Counted from the stretch's first letter, positions 42,901-54,738 are shown. The stretch: DNA of 64,000 nt from Alopecurus myosuroides (GCA_028641055.1 CM054057.1:726984484-727048483); one strand, 5' to 3'. A program made the numbers and translations. Notes: generated by a model not told the origin, from the sequence alone.

Positions 42901-45239
42901 GATGCACCACCGATGATGCACCTGGTGGATGATATCACGGAGATCACAACTTGTGAGCTCCACGTGAAGGTCGTCAATATAACCATCAAGGCGGCGGTCG
43001 GCTATGTCTTACCAATTGACAACGAACCAACTCATCGTAGTCTTCCGGTTCCACGGGGCTACGCTGTTGTTGGGGTCGATGAAGTTGTCAATGGATTCGA
43101 GCGGGTGAATTTGAATTCCCTGAAGGTGAAGACGGAGAGGTGACTGAACTCGGAGAAGCCAAGAAGTTGACCGTTCTATGGCTAAAGGAACACTTTGTGC
43201 TTCCAAATCATATGGCAAGACCATCGAATCCTCACCATTCTCCAGCGCAACAGTCTCCGTCGGGCATTCCGTCTCCAGCGCGGTCGTCTCCGCCGTGCAT
43301 GTTGTCTCCAGCGTGGTCGCCTACGCCGTGCATGCCGTCTCCAGCGCGGTCGTCTACGCCGCCGAGTCAGTCTTCTCCGCCCACTAAGTTTCTGCGGAGT
43401 CGTAAAAGATCACCCAAACGTCAATGGTCACCCCTCCCGAAGGTACCAAAGGAGTTACCCAAGTTACCTTACGACTATACTCCTGAGCAAACCCAGAAAA
43501 TCACAAGGGACGAATACGAGGCGTGGAAATTGAAGCCGAAGGAGCAGAAAAAGGCAGATTTCCCCGACACCAAAGGAGATGTAGAACGAGCGTGGAAAAT
43601 GGTGAAGACTCTTCATCAACCCGAGCCGAGGCTGTCATCTGACTATGACCGCTCTATTCTGAAGTCACACCAGGAAATGGTGTGGTCGACGAAGAGTAGT
43701 AGCGCAAGCGCGAAAAGCGGGAAATCAGTTGCTCAGCTCGGAGAGCAGAAAAAACAATCCATCTCCCCGCTCAAAGTGATTTCCAATACCCAGGTGGGGC
43801 TGAGCACTAATGATGACGAGCAAATTGATCCGGAGTTTATAGAACTGTACGGACCAGGGGCAGCTGCTGCGGGTTTGTCCATTGCTGAGTATATGCAAAC
43901 AGTAGAGTACTTCCCCACTTTTGAATGTGCATACAAATACCGGCACGGGAATCCTCTCGTCAAACCCGAGGATGTAAAGAATCTACCAACCAAAATGCGA
44001 AGAGTGCATAATTTGTATATGGAAGCCGCTCAGAAATCTCAGGACTGGATAGTGGTCAGAGTTAGAGACGAGCACTACGGGTATGGATATGGACTGGTTC
44101 TGATTCAATTTGACGAATTGTTTCAGTTATTCCTGCAGAAGGCCCTCGACAAATCTATCGTTAGTGTCTATTGTCTGTAAGTACTTATTTCTCTAATTAA
44201 GTCTCTAGCTAGCTCACCTCGTTCATTGCATTCATATATATTGTACACTCATTATATTATAATTGCAGAATGAAGATTCTCGAATGCAAAACAGGACAAA
44301 TCTATGATATTGGGTTCATTGACCCATATTTTGTTAATCACAAGACTCCTGAGCTATCTCCCAAGGATACAGAAGATAAACTTCTGAGGTCAATAAGGTT
44401 TCTATGAAACCGACAGGAAATACTATTTTCTTACAACTTCGGGTGAGTGTTACTGTGTTGTACACATTCCGTTTTCCTTACTCGATGTTTAGTGTATAAT
44501 TGATGAGTTATGCGTGCGCAGCTTCCACTATATTCTGCTAATCTTGCAAGTTGACAAAGGAAAAGTACTGGTAATGGACCCAACACGTAAACCCCTAGAG
44601 CTTTGGGCGGACATGCAGGAAATGAACCAGCGGTAATTTCAATCTTTATAACTTTCAATCTTTATATATGGCACTATATCGACTACTTTGTTTCATTTTT
44701 GGATATCAAGTAATTACTAACTCTTTTTATTCTTTTTCTTTCCTGGGCAGGGCTTGGAAGAGGTTCCCAAAAAAATCCAGGGGTGAATGGAAATCAGAGC
44801 TTACATTTGAAATTGTGCAAGTAAGTGCTACTATCTAGATCCGCGCATCTCCTTGATTCTAGTTTCGATACCATTATCATGGCTGGTTGATTATTATTTT
44901 GATTGAAACCATGTTCTCGTAAAGTGCTTGCAACAGGGAGACGGGAATCACTTGTGTGGATACTACGTCTGCGAGTTCATTCGTCAGACGACCTGTCCCA
45001 AGGGCAGAGATTTCAACAAACTTCATGTACGTCAGTCGTCAATTTTTCATATTATCATCTATTTAAGTTACTTAGTTTCATTAATATATATTGACCACTC
45101 TTCTTTATATTAGATCAAACGGCTCCAGGACGGTCTTCTACCAAGGGACCGCATACGAGCAATTCAGGAGGAAATTGCGGGCTTCTTGGATGAAGAGGTC
45201 CTAAATGTAAATGGAGAGTACTATAGCGCTTCGGAATGA
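39925..45239 (+). pseudogene. CACTA second gene: Ptta/En/Spm (Transposase_24) plus Ulp1-like C48 protease
   Basis: A first exon (~39925-40216, GC-rich with CTGCAGAGGGCCCGTGGAGG twice) leads over a 1.1 kb intron to ATG at 41321 (MEPRDEDAKKLLAGL). A repeated EGEADGSD block follows. After an intron come YRIETIAANGAPELAADVA and VRDHIPITVQDWNEPKDPQ, then the Transposase_24 core (~41960-42710; KKVYHHIMGQAGYKGSLPKW, RTRSLFYGHGGKLD, NPEHVGRTR). A Pro/Ser-rich part (~43200-43380) precedes YDYTPEQTQKITRDEYEAW. The C-terminal exons (44269 on) form a Ulp1-like protease: FHYILLILQVDKGKVLVMDP (His and Asp) and GNHLCGYYVCEFI (Cys), ending at 45239. Stops near 41908, 41965, 42708, 42888 and 44407, and a frame shift near 43140, indicate decay, though the protease exons are well kept. 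Exon ends in the middle are uncertain. Confidence 0.85.
40217..41314 (+). repeat. Large intron filled with degenerate TTAGAAATTTTGACTTAG repeats
   Basis: The donor GCT|GTAAGAG and the acceptor TTTGCAG|ACAAG flank ~1.1 kb of AT-rich sequence in which 'gacttagtgttagaa' and 'tagaaatttttgacttagg' recur dozens of times. No ORF. Confidence 0.75.
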
Positions 45240-45321
45240 ACTTGATTTTGTAATTCATTCCATCGGTCATGTAATATGCTCGATATACGTTGATGTTGTA
45301 ATATAATTGTTCCTTCTTTTG

Positions 45322-45322
<1 letters not shown>

Positions 45323-45361
<39 letters not shown>
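45323..45361. repeat. (TA)n microsatellite
   Basis: About 19 TA dinucleotides, just after the Ulp1-like gene. Confidence 0.95.
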
Positions 45362-45364
<3 letters not shown>

Positions 45365-45369
45365 TTACT

Positions 45370-45615
45370 TAGTCACTCGTGGGATCCGGAGGTCCGGGGA
45401 GGGGCCACCGAGGCTCCTCTCTTCTCGTTGGATCCAGGAGGTCCGGGGAGGGGCCACCGGGGCTCCTCTCTTCTCGTGGGATCCGGGATGTCCGGGGAAA
45501 GGCCACCGGGCTCCTCTCTTCTCCTGGGACCCGGGGAGGTGCCACCGGGGCTCCTCTCTTCTCATGGGATCCGGGAGGTCCGTAGAGGGGCCACCGGGAG
45601 GTCCGTGGGGATCGC
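45370..45615. repeat. GC-rich ~48-bp minisatellite, about five copies
   Basis: Units read GGGATCCGGGAGGTCCGGGG, then AGGGGCCACCGGGGCTCCTC and TCTTCTCG. Some units are shortened. Overlapping ORFs on both strands come from the repeat. Confidence 0.92.
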
Positions 45616-45694
45616 AAAACATAAAAAGGAAACCAATAAACACAAAAAATAAAAACTCTGCCGCGGCAGAGAAAAAGGCCAAAGTGTTGTCGCG

Positions 45695-45905
45695 GCAGAA
45701 GGGGCATCCATCCCGGTTCGTGGGAAGAACCGGGACGAATAGTCCCTGCCAGAATGGCCCCTGTCCTACCACGTGGGCCACCCCCAGGCATCCCGGGTGC
45801 TGGTACAACCAAGACGAATGGGTTTGGGCCATTTGTCCCGGCTGGCCCATCCCGGTTGCACAACCGGGATGCATGGGGCTTAAAAAACCGGGACCGTTGG
45901 CTCTG
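45695..45905 (+). promoter_or_regulatory. Right subterminal repeats of the large CACTA
   Basis: CATCCCGGTTCGTGGGAAGA, ACCGGGACGAAT and related direct/inverted copies lie just inside the right end, mirroring the left end. Confidence 0.75.
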
Positions 45906-45917
45906 TTTCCACTAGTG

Positions 45918-46686
45918 TAAGGCGGGGTGGTGTTCTCTTCCCTTTTATGCATGTCCATGTAGCAAACTAGGGACTCTATTCTAGTGTTGCATGATATGGT
46001 GGAAGGTGTGGTGCACGAGGTCCAGGCTTCGCGGTTTGTGGGACAAAGTTCTGTGAAGGTAATTTGTTCAACAGACGGATCTGGTGCAGGGCAGCTTACC
46101 GCGGTAGAAAATGCAAGTTTTTTATGCCAGGCAGGAGACTCGATCGGGGTGTGATGGCTGAGTTGATGGTAGTTGTGGCGAGGCATCTTTCCCTAGCGAG
46201 TCGAACGTGGGGAAGCTTGGCAGTACTTCTGTGGGGGAGGTTCCATTGGGGGTTGTTCGGAACACATGTAATTGGACAGCTCGGCCGGGAGCAGCATGGC
46301 TTTGTCACCTTGAACACCTGTCAACAGTGGGCGGATGCAGGAAGGTTTGTTGTGTGGGTAGTCGTTGTCTCTCACTCGGAAAGACGGGGTAACATATTTT
46401 GAGTACCTTGGGATGCATGGAGCGGTGGTAGGAGGTGCTGGAGCTGAAGGTGCTGCGGTGGCCAAGGTTGCTGGCTCTTTCTGTGGACCAGTACCACTGT
46501 CGCCACAGGTGGACATGGACCCTTCAGGAGGACAAGGACCTATGTTCACTGCTGAACATCGGGACGTGGAAGGTGGGCCATCTCGGGAGGAGGTGGTAGC
46601 CTATGGAGGGATTGCGGATCCTTCCTCATCGAGCTTGAGGTCCAGTGCACACATTGGACTCAGTTGGGTGCTGATGTTCCTATAGT
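45918..46686 (+). pseudogene. LINE C ORF1, third segment
   Basis: Coding-like pieces HDMVEGVVHEVQASRFVG, VTYFEYLGMHGAVVGGAG and VDMDPSGGQGPMFTAEHRD, ending VQCTHWTQLGADVPIVT. They resume LINE C after the large CACTA; the next piece starts at 49197 after the small CACTA. Stops near 46130 and later. Confidence 0.6.
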
Positions 46687-46988
46687 TACTAGTAGAAAAA
46701 GGGCCCGTGATCCTGGGCTTTAGTCCCCATTAGCTATTGGTCCGAGACTAGAGGGGGCAGCGTCAACCGTTCGCCTGGCCGTGAATCCTTTTAGTCCCGG
46801 GTCGTAATACGAACCGGGACTAAAAGGGTTCTGGTAAACCGTTCGCCTCACGCAAGACCTTTTAAGCCCGGGTCGTAATAAGGTCCGGGACAAAAGGCCC
46901 GGGCCGTTCGCCTCCCGCGCTCTTTGGAAGTTGTTCCGATCGGGAGGGATCAAAAACAGAGGCCCCCGCGCTAATTGCTACAGTAGTC

Positions 46989-48053
46989 ATGGTGCTCTCT
47001 TCTTCCCCATCCTCCACCATGAATCAACATGGTATTCGTTTTTTGGATGTGTCCGCACATGGCAAGACCCTTAATGTTTCTTACACGAATGAGATCGCTA
47101 GGGTCCTGTGTCTTCTTGCCGATTTGGAGTGATGACTTCACAAGGATGAACACAAGTTCATTGGCCTTGATCTCGAGTACATGGACGATAAACGAAATGT
47201 TTCCGTCATCCAACTTTCTCACAAGAAGCATGTCATGGTCTTCCAATGGGAAAGATAACACGAACTTCTTGTAGTATAAGAAAATTGCATAGGATAGCAA
47301 CATGTGGCCATTTGATCGAATCCTGTTGGAAAGATAGCTTCTTTTGATTCATATAGGATAGGAAAATTGCATAGGATAGTAACATGAGGCCATTTGAATC
47401 CTATTGGAAAGAGATCTTCTTTTGATTCATATAGGATAGCAAAATTGCATCGGATACAAACATGTCCATTTGAATCCTATATGGGAAAGAGTTTTAGATT
47501 CATATATATGGGAAGAGGAATTTCTCGTTTTTTTGATGAATATGAGTACATGTCCATTTGTTCCATTTGTTGTTGCATTGAAAGAATATACTTGTTGCAT
47601 CGGTATTTAACGTTTCTTCCATTTTTGTTATTGCGGTAGTGACAAGCACTATCCAGAACTCATGGATTTCGTTGTCAACGGCGGAATATGTTTTGCTAGC
47701 ATTGATATAATGACTGACAAGCTGAATATGTTGTGCACCTAGGGTATTGAGATACCAGCTGACTGGCACAATGATCTCCAGGATTTGTTCCAGCTTCAGT
47801 ATCCCAAGACTTCAATGGCTGATATGGCAGCCTTCTTCATCGACGAGGAGTACGTTGATATGAAGAAAAACTTCCCCAAGATTTAGCATAGATTCTCGGA
47901 GAAGACCTCACTTGACAGGATCAACATTATGCAGCAATAGATGCATGCGTTTCATTCGAGTTGTACCGTAGGATTAGTATCCTCAACTATGGGCAGAGTC
48001 ACCTAGTGCCCTGGTCTCCTACTGTTTGGGATTACTCTTCGGACGACGAGTAG
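46989..48053 (+). pseudogene. 3'-5' exonuclease-like (RNase D/WRN type) cargo gene, broken
   Basis: Starts MVLSSSPSSTMNQHG and continues LNVSYTNEIARVLCLLADLE, then two adjacent TGA codons (47132-47137), then LHKDEHKFIGLDLEYMDDKR and VIQLSHKKHVMVFQWE. FIGLDLEY fits the exonuclease I motif (D-x-E). A second part (47640-48053) holds SDKHYPELMDFVVN, LQYPKTSMADMAAFFIDE, and ends FELYRRISILNYGQSHLVPW...SSDDE at TAG 48051-48053. More stops lie near 47260, 47740, 47884 and 47938. Between the parts is an intron-like stretch with repeats. Full-length relatives remove nucleotides from 3' ends; this copy cannot. Confidence 0.75.
47278..47510 (+). repeat. Three ~75-bp tandem units in the exonuclease-like intron
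   Basis: Units contain AAAATTGCATAGGATAG, CCATTTGAATCCTATTGGAA and CTTTTGATTCATATAGGA. They shorten toward the right. Confidence 0.85.
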
Positions 48054-48985
48054 ATGTGTATGTGTCTATATTATTATGTTCTGCTTTGGGGTCTCTCCTG
48101 ACGCGAGTAGTGTTTGCATGTTTCTGTAAAAATATATATTGCCTTGAGGAGACTTTATGTAGTACTATTATGTAATGGATATCTGAACTATTATTTCTAT
48201 TAATTATGTCCTTTTTTATGTACGATGTGAGCAAGATTTATGAAGCAATTGTGATGTATGTGCTAAATTTTTAACATCTACATAGTAAAATTATAATACC
48301 ATTTGGAGTAATTTAACATATATATAGTGAATTCTATAAATAATCTATTTACAATTGTAATACCAATTGGATGGCAACCTTTGACCATGGAGACAAAAGC
48401 CCAACTTTTTTACAGGTTATTAGTGCATAAACATGTGAATTTTACGGATGAATCACTAGTTATGAATTAAGTAATTAATAGTCCTTAATATACATGATGG
48501 AAAATATGATATGGAAGTCATATTTGAACTTATCTCATTTTTCAAATCTATTTAGACATATTATTTGTCAATTTTTGATTTACGGATTTGTAGATACCAA
48601 TTATTCAATATTAAATGGAAAAGGCAAAAAATTAATTGTTATTTAAATTCATGATTATTTATTTAAATTCATGATTACCTATTTGTTTTTGTTTAACTGA
48701 ATAATTGTTTGGATTCAGAAAATAAAGACGTGCGACATTATAGTTCAAGGGTTAACATGATCGAGAGCATACTATTGTGAGTAAAACAATATTTGTTTCT
48801 TGGAAGCTAAGAGGGAAGGAACTAAGAAGTTGAACATACTGAGAGTGGAGTAGTCTGAGGATAGGTGACCGACTGGGAAGTGTCACTAGAGAATGATTAG
48901 AGTTAAAAATAATGGAGAGTAAAGGAGAATGATTAGAGTTAGAGATAATAGAGACTAAATGAAAACCAAAAACTAAAAAAAATAA
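48054..48985. other. AT-rich stretch inside the small CACTA
   Basis: Contains 3' UTR-like sequence of the cargo gene, a doubled ATTTAAATTCATGATTA phrase near 48640-48680 and a doubled GAGAATGATTAGAGTTA phrase near 48889-48945. No coding signal. Confidence 0.5.
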
Positions 48986-49196
48986 CAAAATCTTTAGTCC
49001 TAGATCGTATTACAACCCGAGACTAAAGGTCCTTCAGCCCGAAGCGTTGTGCGTGGCCACATGGAGGGCCTTTAGTTCCATTCGTGGGCCACCGGGACAA
49101 AAGGGGGGCCTCTAGTCCCGATTCTCCAGTCCCAGATGAAAATCCGGGGCTAAAGCCCCTTACGGCCCGGGACTAGAGGCCCTTTTTCTACTAGTG

Positions 49197-49333
49197 TGTG
49201 GACCAGGCTTCTACGCTAGCGGATTGATGCAATAAAATGCTTGCCAATATTACGGCTCTTTCAAAGCTTTATTTTGCCTCTTTTCCGAATAAGACTATTA
49301 TCGAGCGTGCATCTAGGTTGGGAGTATGATTGT
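49197..49333 (+). pseudogene. LINE C ORF1, last visible segment
   Basis: One frame reads VDQASTLAD, stop, CNKMLANITALSKLYFASFP and NKTIIERASRLGV, as expected for the C-terminal part of a LINE ORF1 protein. It ends at the Tat-type LTR at 49334; LINE C ORF2 is not in the window. Confidence 0.55.
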
Positions 49334-49878
49334 TGTCGAGACATCGTAGTAAGGATCATGGACGGGGGTTCCATGAGCCTACAGGTAGAGACGTGGGGGA
49401 CGTGGTAGTAAGACAATCGAGAACACCAAGTTTACCCAGGTTCGGTACGGCACAACTAGCTGACGTTCCTACTCCTGCAATCTCACTAAATCAGGGTTGA
49501 AGCCTAAAGTATAAAAGTACAATGTGAGTAGGGTTTCGCTAACTTGGCGAGGATCAACTTCTCGGAGAGTTGGCTTCTAGCTAATTGGCTGTATCTTTCG
49601 TCTCTCCCGTCCGGCTTTATATAGATAGCCGGATTAGGGCTTACAAAAAGGAAACCTAGAAGACTACGGAAAGTATCTAACTTGGAAAGTAAGGAATCCG
49701 TCTTCTCCTCCAACCCGCACCACTTTGGGTCGTGGTCCGGGTTCTTCTAGAATCCGGCTTCCTGCGCATCAGCTTACTGGGCACCTAATGGGTTGTAATC
49801 CATTACCAACAGGTCACCCTGGTAACTCGGCTCTTTAGACCAATGCCGGATATACCCCTAATCGGTATATATCTGACA
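49334..49878 (-). mobile_element. LTR of a second Tat-type Gypsy element
   Basis: Reads on the minus strand from TGTCAGATATATACC to CTCGACA, 545 bp, with a CTATATAAAG box near 49615-49624. The inner flank carries a purine-rich ATTGGGGGCTAC before the LTR start, so this is the 3' LTR; the internal domain would lie to its right. Confidence 0.8.
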
Positions 49879-50186
49879 GTAGCCCCCAATAAGGATTAAG
49901 ACTTCATTCTGCCACCTTTCGTCAGTGTGCATTCTTTTCCGAAAAATTTTGGCGCTTAGTCTTGATTCTTCTTTTTCCCAGAATTTGTTAACTCAAAACT
50001 CGAATTTATTAGAATCCGGCTTTTCTTCCACGAGCCTTCGTGGAGAAGGAACTTCGTGACGTCAGCGATGAAATCGTGCTGACATCACGAACTCTTGGGT
50101 TCAGTCAAAACCCTGCAACGTATCTCCTGACAGATTCTTGTGGGAAACGAGGAGATAACACTTATCAATTTATCCCTTTATTTCCC
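49879..50186 (-). mobile_element. Stub of the internal region of the second Tat-type element
   Basis: About 310 bases with GACGTCA and CACGAA-type motifs like those near 15000-15200 in the first Tat element, then an abrupt change to Athila-type sequence near 50187. The rest of the element, including gag-pol, is lost. Confidence 0.55.
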
Positions 50187-53080
50187 TGAAATCTCGGGCG
50201 AAGAATTTAGTGATGTTGCCATTGAGGCTAGAAAAGTTTTTAACTGATTTGAGATGTCAGGCTCATGTGTAGATGTTAATAGCGCACCGGGTAAAGCCAA
50301 TGATAAGGAAATTAAAATACCAATACCCTTTAAATTGGTAGGAATGCATGAAGCTCTAGAAAAGAATTTTGATTGGATTGTTCCTGCAAACCCATTTGAT
50401 GAAAGTAGTATGCCTAAAAGCGCTGATAAAGGGACATCTAAAACTTCTATAGATGAAATACAATTCATTGTTGAGGAGATTTCTAAGCTTAATTTTGATG
50501 CTTCTTCACTTGAAAATACTTGAGTTGCTTTATATGCCTAGCTGAAAGGCGTTAAAGAAAAGCGCTATCGGGAGACAACCCATTTTATTTCTCCGTTTTC
50601 AACCCGTTTTCCATCGTTTTCTTTTGTTTTCTTTGCACCTGGGTGTTGTATATTTCCTTAGCAACCCCGTTGTATCTTTTGTTTTGTGTCTTTGTTGAGC
50701 CAAGTAAAGCCTCTAGTGGAAAGTTGAGGCTATATTTCGGATTTCTGCGTAGGAAACAGATTTCCGCTGTCCACTGTTAAATTCGTATAAAATCACAGAA
50801 AATTCAAAATGACCTGAGTTTTTTGTGCGTAATATTGGTCCTGTTTTGACAGATTTCTGCCAATAATTGCATTTGCATCTTAATCCCTTTCTTTTGGTGT
50901 ACTTTTGAGAAAAAGAGTTTTAAAAGAAGTTGTGACAGTAGCTAATGTGTATATGAGTGTTAGGCTTGTGTTGAAACTGAACCATGTGAATATATTATTT
51001 CGATTGCACTAACGTTGCTAATGAAGATTGTGAGAAGTTTGGTGTGAAGGAAGTTTTCAAGGGTCAAGAGAAGAGGATGATATGACGTGATCAAGAAGAG
51101 TGAAAAGCCTAAGCTTGGGGATGCCCCGGAGGTACATCCCAGCAAATTCCAAGAAGACTCAAGCGTCTAAGCTTGGGGATGCCCAAGGCATCCCCTTCTT
51201 CATCGACAAATTATCAGGTCACTTCTAGTGAAACTATATTTTTATTCGGTCACATCTTATGTTCTTTACTTGGAGAGTCTTTTATATTTGCTTTCAGTTT
51301 GTTTTTATTTTTGCAATAAGCTTGGTTGGACCCCAGCATTCTTTTATTGGAGAATGACACGCTCCGCTTTTTCATGGGAATACTTTGTATTCTTAATCTT
51401 TGTCTGGCTGCTGCATTTATTTAGCTCCTGTTTTGCATGCATCTCTTATCTAAGAGCTGTCAATTTTTAGTAGTGTTATGAGAGTGCTCTCATGTTTGCT
51501 TTCTGTATCATGAAGAGTATTTTTGCTAAAACATATCTTGTATGGTCCTTGTTGGGAGAAGAAACTGCTGCTTGAAGTAGAATTTTTAATGGTGCAAGTA
51601 GAAGCTTGTATAGACTGTGGCTAAAACTTTTTCATACCATGTTAAATCTTATTTTAGTTTTGAAGCCTTGTGGTTATTTAGTAGCATTATTAGCCTCAAA
51701 TAGTTGAGAGTGTTTAATGTGCCATTGAACGATTCATGAGTTGTTCTTGTCATACTGACGCATACATTTATGTTATTCTCTTTCGAATGTTTTATTTGGT
51801 TGACTTGGCGCATGCTCACACCATGTTTATGACTATGAACCAGTCACTTATAGCCTCTATGATCATTTACTTTTTGAACTTGTGATACCGCTTATGCTTT
51901 GATTAATGATGTTTATGTCACTATGCATGATTATGGATCTTATGCTCTCTTGATTTTTCGCTCCCAGTCTTTTGCTAGCCTCCACCTGTACTGAGTATGG
52001 AATTCTACTCGTGCATCCAACTCCCTAAAACCAAGTTTTCCCATTGTGTTCACCATACCTACCTACATGTGGTATTAAACTGCCACTCCAAGTAAATTAC
52101 TCATGTGTTACCTTTAAAACCTTCAAAATTACTCATGCTTTGTGTTCCTGTTTTTGCTCATGAGGACGTAAATAGAGAATCTTTATCTCACCTGTTGATT
52201 GGATTTCACACCATGGACTAGTGGCTTCATCCGCTTATCCAAATGATGGAAGAGCTGGCAGCGGGGTGCCCAGCCCCAAATTAATACACGCAAAATCTCT
52301 TCACTATTTTTGCCCCTGATTTATCAGTCAAAGCATAATTGTGTAAACAAAAGAGAAAGAGGGATGACCTTCTATACCAGTTGTGTCCTTCATATGGGAG
52401 CCACTATTGTGAAATCTAGTTGTCCTGTGACGTACTGTATTTTTGTTTACCATTCGTTGACACTATCATACATCTCCCAAAATATAGACACTCAGTGTCA
52501 AACTTTTAATACCTCTGTTTAATAAAATAAAGGCTCTAGCACATGAGTGATCCTTGCATCCCTCTGCGAAGGGCCTTTCTCTTACTTTTATGTTGAGTCT
52601 CCATCTTCTAACTTTATGCACAGTTGAGAGAGCATTTTTTCCATTTTGAGTTTTATGTGCATTTGTCCCACAAACATTATTAATTGATTCATGATGTGGT
52701 ATTGCTTGTTCTCAAATTATTTGTTCTAGTCTTCCTCATGAACTTTGAAGGTGTCCTGGCATTTATGTTTTGCCCCACTCTTAAGGACTAGCAAAATACC
52801 ACTTTGCCATGCTTTCTCTATACTTGAAATAAACATATATCTTTCTTTGCATTGTTATTCATGACCTTTTATTTGAGATACTTCTCATGATGCAAAGTGA
52901 TTGCTATGCTTTATTATTAAGGTTCTACTTATCATGTTTGTGTTAAAGTTCTATGATCTCAGCTTACATATGCTTTTACATTTTTATGATCAAGATTGTG
53001 TGGTAGCATGTCACCCCAGAAATTATTTTGTTTATCGTTTACCTACTCGAGGACGAGTAGGAACTAAGCTTGGGGATGCT
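50187..53080 (+). mobile_element. 3' part of an Athila-type element (copy 1), 5' deleted
   Basis: A short coding remnant (50254-50523) ends SSLENT, exactly like the gag-protease frame of copy 2. The untranslated 3' domain that follows matches 56990-59150 over most of its length (e.g. GGCGTTAAAGAAAAGCG, CTAAGCTTGGGGATGCCC). It runs to a polypurine-like AAGCTTGGGGATGC next to the LTR at 53081. No 5' LTR remains. Small ORFs here are not genes. Confidence 0.8.
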
Positions 53081-54713
53081 TGGTATGTCTCCAATGTATC
53101 TATAATTTCTTATGTTCCATGATGATATTATGCCAATTGCTACAGATTTTCTCCCTTCTTTATGTCATTTTTATCGATTTTCCGGACTAACCTATTGACA
53201 AGATCCCACAGAGCCAGTTCCCTATTTTTTGATGTTTTTAGTTTCAGAAAAGTTGTTCTCCAAATATTCTCGGAATTGGAAAATTTGAAGCCCGGAAGTC
53301 TTAGAATTCCTGAAGGTTCCACGGAGTCCCGAAGAGACCCGGAGGGGGGCCTCGGGGGGGCACACCATAGGGTGCCCCCCCTTGGTCGCACCGGGGGTGG
53401 TGTGGGGCCCCCAGGGCTCCACCACCTTTGTCCTTTCGCCCATTTATTTCCCTCCGAAGGAAAACCCTAGGCACTTGATCAAAAATCCCCGAAAAGTTCC
53501 GCAGCCGCCGTCGTCGTCAACCCTAGATCAGGGGGGTTCTGAAGCTGTCTCCCGGCACCCTGCCGGAGAGGAGATCATCACCGGAGGCCTCTTCATCACC
53601 ATGCCTACCTCCGGAGTGATGTGTGAGTAGTTCATCCTTGGGCTACGGGTCCATAGCAGTAGCTAGATGGTTGTCTTCTCTTCCTATGCCTCAATGTTCA
53701 GATCTCGTGAGGTGCCTAACATGATCAATATTGTTCTTATGTAATTCTATGTGATGTGTTTGCTAGTATCCGATGAATATTGAGCTTATGCCAAGTTTAT
53801 TAGTCTTTATTGGATAGGTTATTTGTGATCTTGCATGCTTTCCGTTGCTAGTGGTTGCTCTGGCCAAGTAGTTGCTAGTGACTCCAAGAGGGAGTACTTA
53901 TGCCCGATACTGAGTTCATGCCTCCTTTTCGCCTATGCTCGAGTGACAGAAACATGAAGGGGGAGGATGTGTTGTTGCCACTAGGGAGAAAACAACGGTG
54001 TGAGTGCCCGTGTGCACAATTATTGCTTACATTACACACATTGTTTAATGCGATTATCTGTTGCTTGCAACTTAATACCTAAGAGGGTTCGAATGATAAC
54101 CTGAGGGTGGATTATTATTCATAGATGCAGTTGGATTACGGTCTATGTATATTGTTGTAATGCCTGCACTAAATATCATAGTAGTCTTCATGTCATGAAT
54201 GTGCACTACGGTGCAAACTTTATTTTTCAATGGCCTAGCTATAATTTGTTCACCCAACATGCTATCTTTTATGGAGAGACACCACTAGTGAACCTATGCA
54301 CCCCGGTCCATTTTCCTACACTGTTAAACAAGCTACTACAATTCCATGTTTTCTTTACTTCCTGCAAGCATACATTATTTTCCACACCATATGTCTTATC
54401 TTTGTTTTCAGCAAGACTGGTGAGATTGACAACCTCACTGTACCGTTGGGACAAAGTATTTTGCTTGTGTTGTGTGCAAATTCTGCGTTGTTGCTCACAC
54501 TGGTGAGCCATCACCACCGTCAGTGGCATCAACCTTCCGAAGATCCTCTTTCTCCTACTGGGTTGATAACCTTGGTCCTTACCTGTGGGAAATTCTTACT
54601 GCTGCACTCATCACACCCTCCTTTTGGGGTTCCCAACGCACCATCCATAGTTTCTGTAGCAAGAATTCCTAGCACCATTGCTAGGGATTGAAAGTCAAAT
54701 CTGCAAGATATCA
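53081..54713 (+). mobile_element. Athila-type LTR shared by copies 1 and 2
   Basis: 1,633 bp from TGGTATGTCTCCAATGTATC to AAGATATCA. It is the 3' LTR of copy 1 (polypurine-like tract on its left) and the 5' LTR of copy 2 (primer site on its right). The solo LTR at 26527 is the same family. Confidence 0.85.
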
Positions 54714-54721
54714 AGAATTTC

Positions 54722-54738
54722 TGGCGCCGTTGCCGGGG
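54722..54738 (+). other. Primer-binding site of Athila copy 2
   Basis: TGGCGCCGTTGCCGGGG, 8 bases after the LTR. It is complementary to the 3' end of plant tRNA-Asp, as is usual for Athila elements (from memory). Confidence 0.75.

Larger units (their letters stand above)
29242..45917 (+). mobile_element. CACTA DNA transposon, 16.7 kb, with cargo
   Basis: Termini CACTAGTAGAAAA (left) and CACTAGTGGAAA (right, inverted), with a perfect 3-bp TAA duplication at 29239-29241 and 45918-45920. Both ends carry CCGGGAC-rich subterminal repeats. Inside, in order: tnp2 transposase, ~670-bp tandem repeats, AP2-like cargo, a 181-codon ORF on the minus strand, a hairpin locus, an A-rich minisatellite and a Ptta/Ulp1 gene. 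It looks like a Caspar-type element. Both transposition genes contain stops. Confidence 0.93.
46687..49196 (+). mobile_element. Non-autonomous CACTA element, 2.5 kb, with exonuclease-like cargo
   Basis: Left end TACTAGTAGAAAAAGGGCC and right end (inverted) CACTAGTAGAAAAAGGGCC: 19-bp inverted termini with only the first base changed. Flanks AGT and TGT are an imperfect 3-bp duplication. Subterminal TTTAGTCCCGGGTCGTAAT-type repeats lie at 46725-46880 and 48990-49175. There is no transposase. The interior carries a broken 3'-5' exonuclease-like gene. Confidence 0.88.

Noticed and set aside
45360..46186. Overlapping ORFs on both strands with Gly/Pro/Ser repeats
   Set aside because: They come from the GC-rich ~48-bp minisatellite and the right subterminal repeats of the CACTA element.
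54722..54738. tRNA gene suggested by tRNA-like sequence
   Set aside because: Only a short primer-binding complement next to an LTR; no cloverleaf.
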